Positions 5,504 through 6,525 of a DNA stretch of 6,525 nucleotides are shown here, piece after piece. Every line of letters starts with the position of its first letter. Positions within the stretch are counted from its first letter, which is position 1. Both the position numbers and the translations under genes were made by a program. The notes beneath the pieces were generated by a model. The model did no database searches. It saw only the letters and a program-made list of their open reading frames with translations, and had not been told where the DNA came from. The stretch is from Chloroflexota bacterium (GTDB lineage: Bacteria > Chloroflexota > Dehalococcoidia > Lucifugimonadales > Lucifugimonadaceae). Location of the stretch: the NCBI GenBank assembly GCA_016189845.1, contig JACPRT010000088.1, forward strand, positions 1 through 6,525. Direction: 5' to 3'.

Positions 5504-5599
5504 GGGCTGTAAGTCCACCGTAAGACTTGGGCGGTATCTATCTGCCGACTCGTCGGGGCGCGATAGGGAACCCAATTACGTCCGCAGCCTGTAAGACGC

Positions 5600-5842
5600 A
5601 TGAAAGAGCACCGCGCGAACAAGGAGCAGGGCAAGGTAGACCACCAGGGGTGGGATCCATCGGATGGAGTTCGCGTTTCGTTTGTGATGACGCTCTGGCT
5701 GGAGCCGCAGGGAGGGAAGGGCCAGCCGGAATGGCGCTGGCGGGTTTGCCATGTACAGACGGGAGACCAGGCCTACTTCCGGCGGCTTACCGACGTCATG
5801 GCGTTCATCTCGAGCCAGTCGCGATTTCCAGCGCCCAGGTGA
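5600..5842 (+). CDS. Small uncharacterised soluble protein
   Basis: An 80-residue protein with no signal peptide or membrane segment. I cannot assign a function. After a charged N-terminal tail, the core (about residues 24-71) has the pattern VRVSFVMTLWLEPQ, then PEWRWRVCHVQTGDQAYFRR, then LTDVMAFI: a beta strand, a Trp/Arg-rich strand, a turn with HVQTG(D/E), then a short amphipathic helix. I recall this layout from small hypothetical proteins in high-GC environmental bacteria, where it reads roughly as (V)RLW.EP...WRG.V.HV.SGE...F..L..L..FI; this is memory, not a search result. The overlapping minus-strand frame (5869-5576) has no family-like pattern, so the plus strand is preferred. There is no clear ribosome-binding site before the ATG. 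The gene sits between the SARP terminator and the oxidase gene, 89 bases before the latter, and may share its transcript. Confidence 0.65.
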   Translation: MKEHRANKEQGKVDHQGWDPSDGVRVSFVMTLWLEPQGGKGQPEWRWRVCHVQTGDQAYFRRLTDVMAFISSQSRFPAPR

Positions 5843-5931
5843 CTCCATAGTGCCCATGGTCGTGGTCAAGGCAAGGACCGGCGAAAACGCAGGTGAAGGG
5901 CGCGCTATGGGGACTCGGCGAGGTTCATAGG

Positions 5932-6525
5932 ATGGGCGGCAGTTCCCTTCGAAGGGCTTCTGTTGTGCTCGCGCTGACGGCCCTGTTCTTCCTTGTGGGA
6001 ACCGGGACGGTGTGGGCCCAGGGGCCGGGACCGGCCGAGGAGTACCGGGAGCTGCCAGGCGTGGGTAGCCGGCTAGCCGTGTGGATGGTGGCCGAGCTGC
6101 ATCTGATGTTCGCCGCCTTTGTGCTGGCGGTGCCGATGTTCGCCCTGGTCATCGAGTTCATGGGATGGCGGAGCAAAGAACAACGCCTGGATCGCCTGGC
6201 GCACGAGATGGCGCGGCTCCTGCCGCCGACCTACTCGATGACGGCGATCCTGGGGGCAATGCTGGTCTTCCTCCTTTTCACGCTCTACCCACGCTTCATG
6301 GGCTATATGGCGGACATCTTCGGCCCCACCATGTGGGTATACCCCCTCTTCTTCATCGCTGAAACCCTCAGCCTCTACTTCTACTACTACTCTTGGGACC
6401 GCCTCCAGGGCACCCGCAAATGGGCTCACCTGCTCCTTGGGCTGTCCCTGAACATCTTCGGCACAGTCGTGATGTTCATAGCCGACTCCTGGGCCACTTT
6501 CATGATGACTCCGGGCGGCGTGGAC
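5932..6525 (+). CDS. Cytochrome bd-like quinol oxidase subunit I (CydA family), N-terminal part with an added signal sequence; continues beyond the right edge
   Basis: The first 198 codons are in the window. CydA proteins are multi-helix membrane subunits that oxidise quinol and, with CydB, reduce oxygen at haems b and d. Residues 1-30 form a signal peptide or extra anchor: Arg7-Arg8, a hydrophobic core, then VWAQ. Further hydrophobic segments are at about 48-76, 102-123, 134-153 and 165-188. Family-like marks are His57 in ELHLMFAAFVLAVP (position of the first-helix haem ligand), Glu144 in PLFFIAETLSLYFYYY followed by WDRL (154-158), and N174 with ADSWATFMMTPGG (184-196), matching the NxW.xFM..P.G stretch. 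E. coli CydA has no such leader before its first helix, so this resembles divergent bd-like homologues. The ATG at 5932 has GCGAGG eight bases upstream. Ligands later in the protein and any cydB partner are outside the window, so true oxygen reductase activity cannot be judged. Confidence 0.85.
   Translation, partial: MGGSSLRRASVVLALTALFFLVGTGTVWAQGPGPAEEYRELPGVGSRLAVWMVAELHLMFAAFVLAVPMFALVIEFMGWRSKEQRLDRLAHEMARLLPPTYSMTAILGAMLVFLLFTLYPRFMGYMADIFGPTMWVYPLFFIAETLSLYFYYYSWDRLQGTRKWAHLLLGLSLNIFGTVVMFIADSWATFMMTPGGVD

Noticed and set aside
5520..5597. GTAAGAC at 5520-5526 and again at 5591-5597, and a CCGAC/GTCGG dyad at 5545-5556, before the small gene.
   Set aside because: Too short to separate from chance in this composition, and no promoter hexamers line up with them.
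5907..5930. A seven-codon upstream ORF (MGTRRGS) directly before the oxidase start.
   Set aside because: It is very short with no regulatory amino acid run; chance occurrence is likely, although GAAGGG precedes it.

Overview
The window is a dense, high-GC bacterial chromosomal segment with high GC at third codon positions and no mobile elements, CRISPR repeats, tRNA or rRNA genes that I can see. TTG and GTG starts are common. The mix of genes (PAS/GAF sensor fused to a SARP-type activator, HD-GYP/LuxR fusion, OsmC, UspA, cupredoxin, CydA-like oxidase) suggests an uncultured environmental bacterium with a respiratory lifestyle, for example Chloroflexota, Actinomycetota or Methylomirabilota. 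The sequence alone does not settle the phylum.

Left half, all on the minus strand. In transcription order this holds: a short, apparently N-terminally truncated cupredoxin (3042 to 2791); a 548-residue regulator with a degenerate HD-GYP-like half, a second HD-GYP domain that keeps its metal ligands, and a LuxR-type helix-turn-helix (2570 to 924); an OsmC-family protein (861 to 289); a strong intrinsic terminator (about 255 to 211); and the first 32 codons of a universal stress protein that runs off the left edge (98 to 1). The regulator and osmC are closely spaced and probably co-transcribed. The usp gene has its own promoter-like hexamers.

Right half, all on the plus strand. A 756-residue PAS-GAF-GAF-winged helix-BTAD regulator (3177 to 5447) is transcribed divergently from the cupredoxin and ends in a strong intrinsic terminator (5474-5503). 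A second unit follows: an 80-residue uncharacterised protein (5600-5842), then the first 198 codons of a cytochrome bd-like quinol oxidase subunit I with an added N-terminal signal sequence (5932 to the right edge).

Taken together (inference), the window looks like a redox, respiration and stress locus. Two unusual sensor-transcription factor fusions, one cysteine-rich and one c-di-GMP-related, lie between stress genes (OsmC, Usp) and a respiratory oxidase. The most unusual points are the divergent control region at 3023-3177, which holds tandem repeats inside an inverted repeat, a hairpin and a strong ribosome-binding site/ATG in the wrong frame, and the cysteine pattern of the SARP-like sensor.
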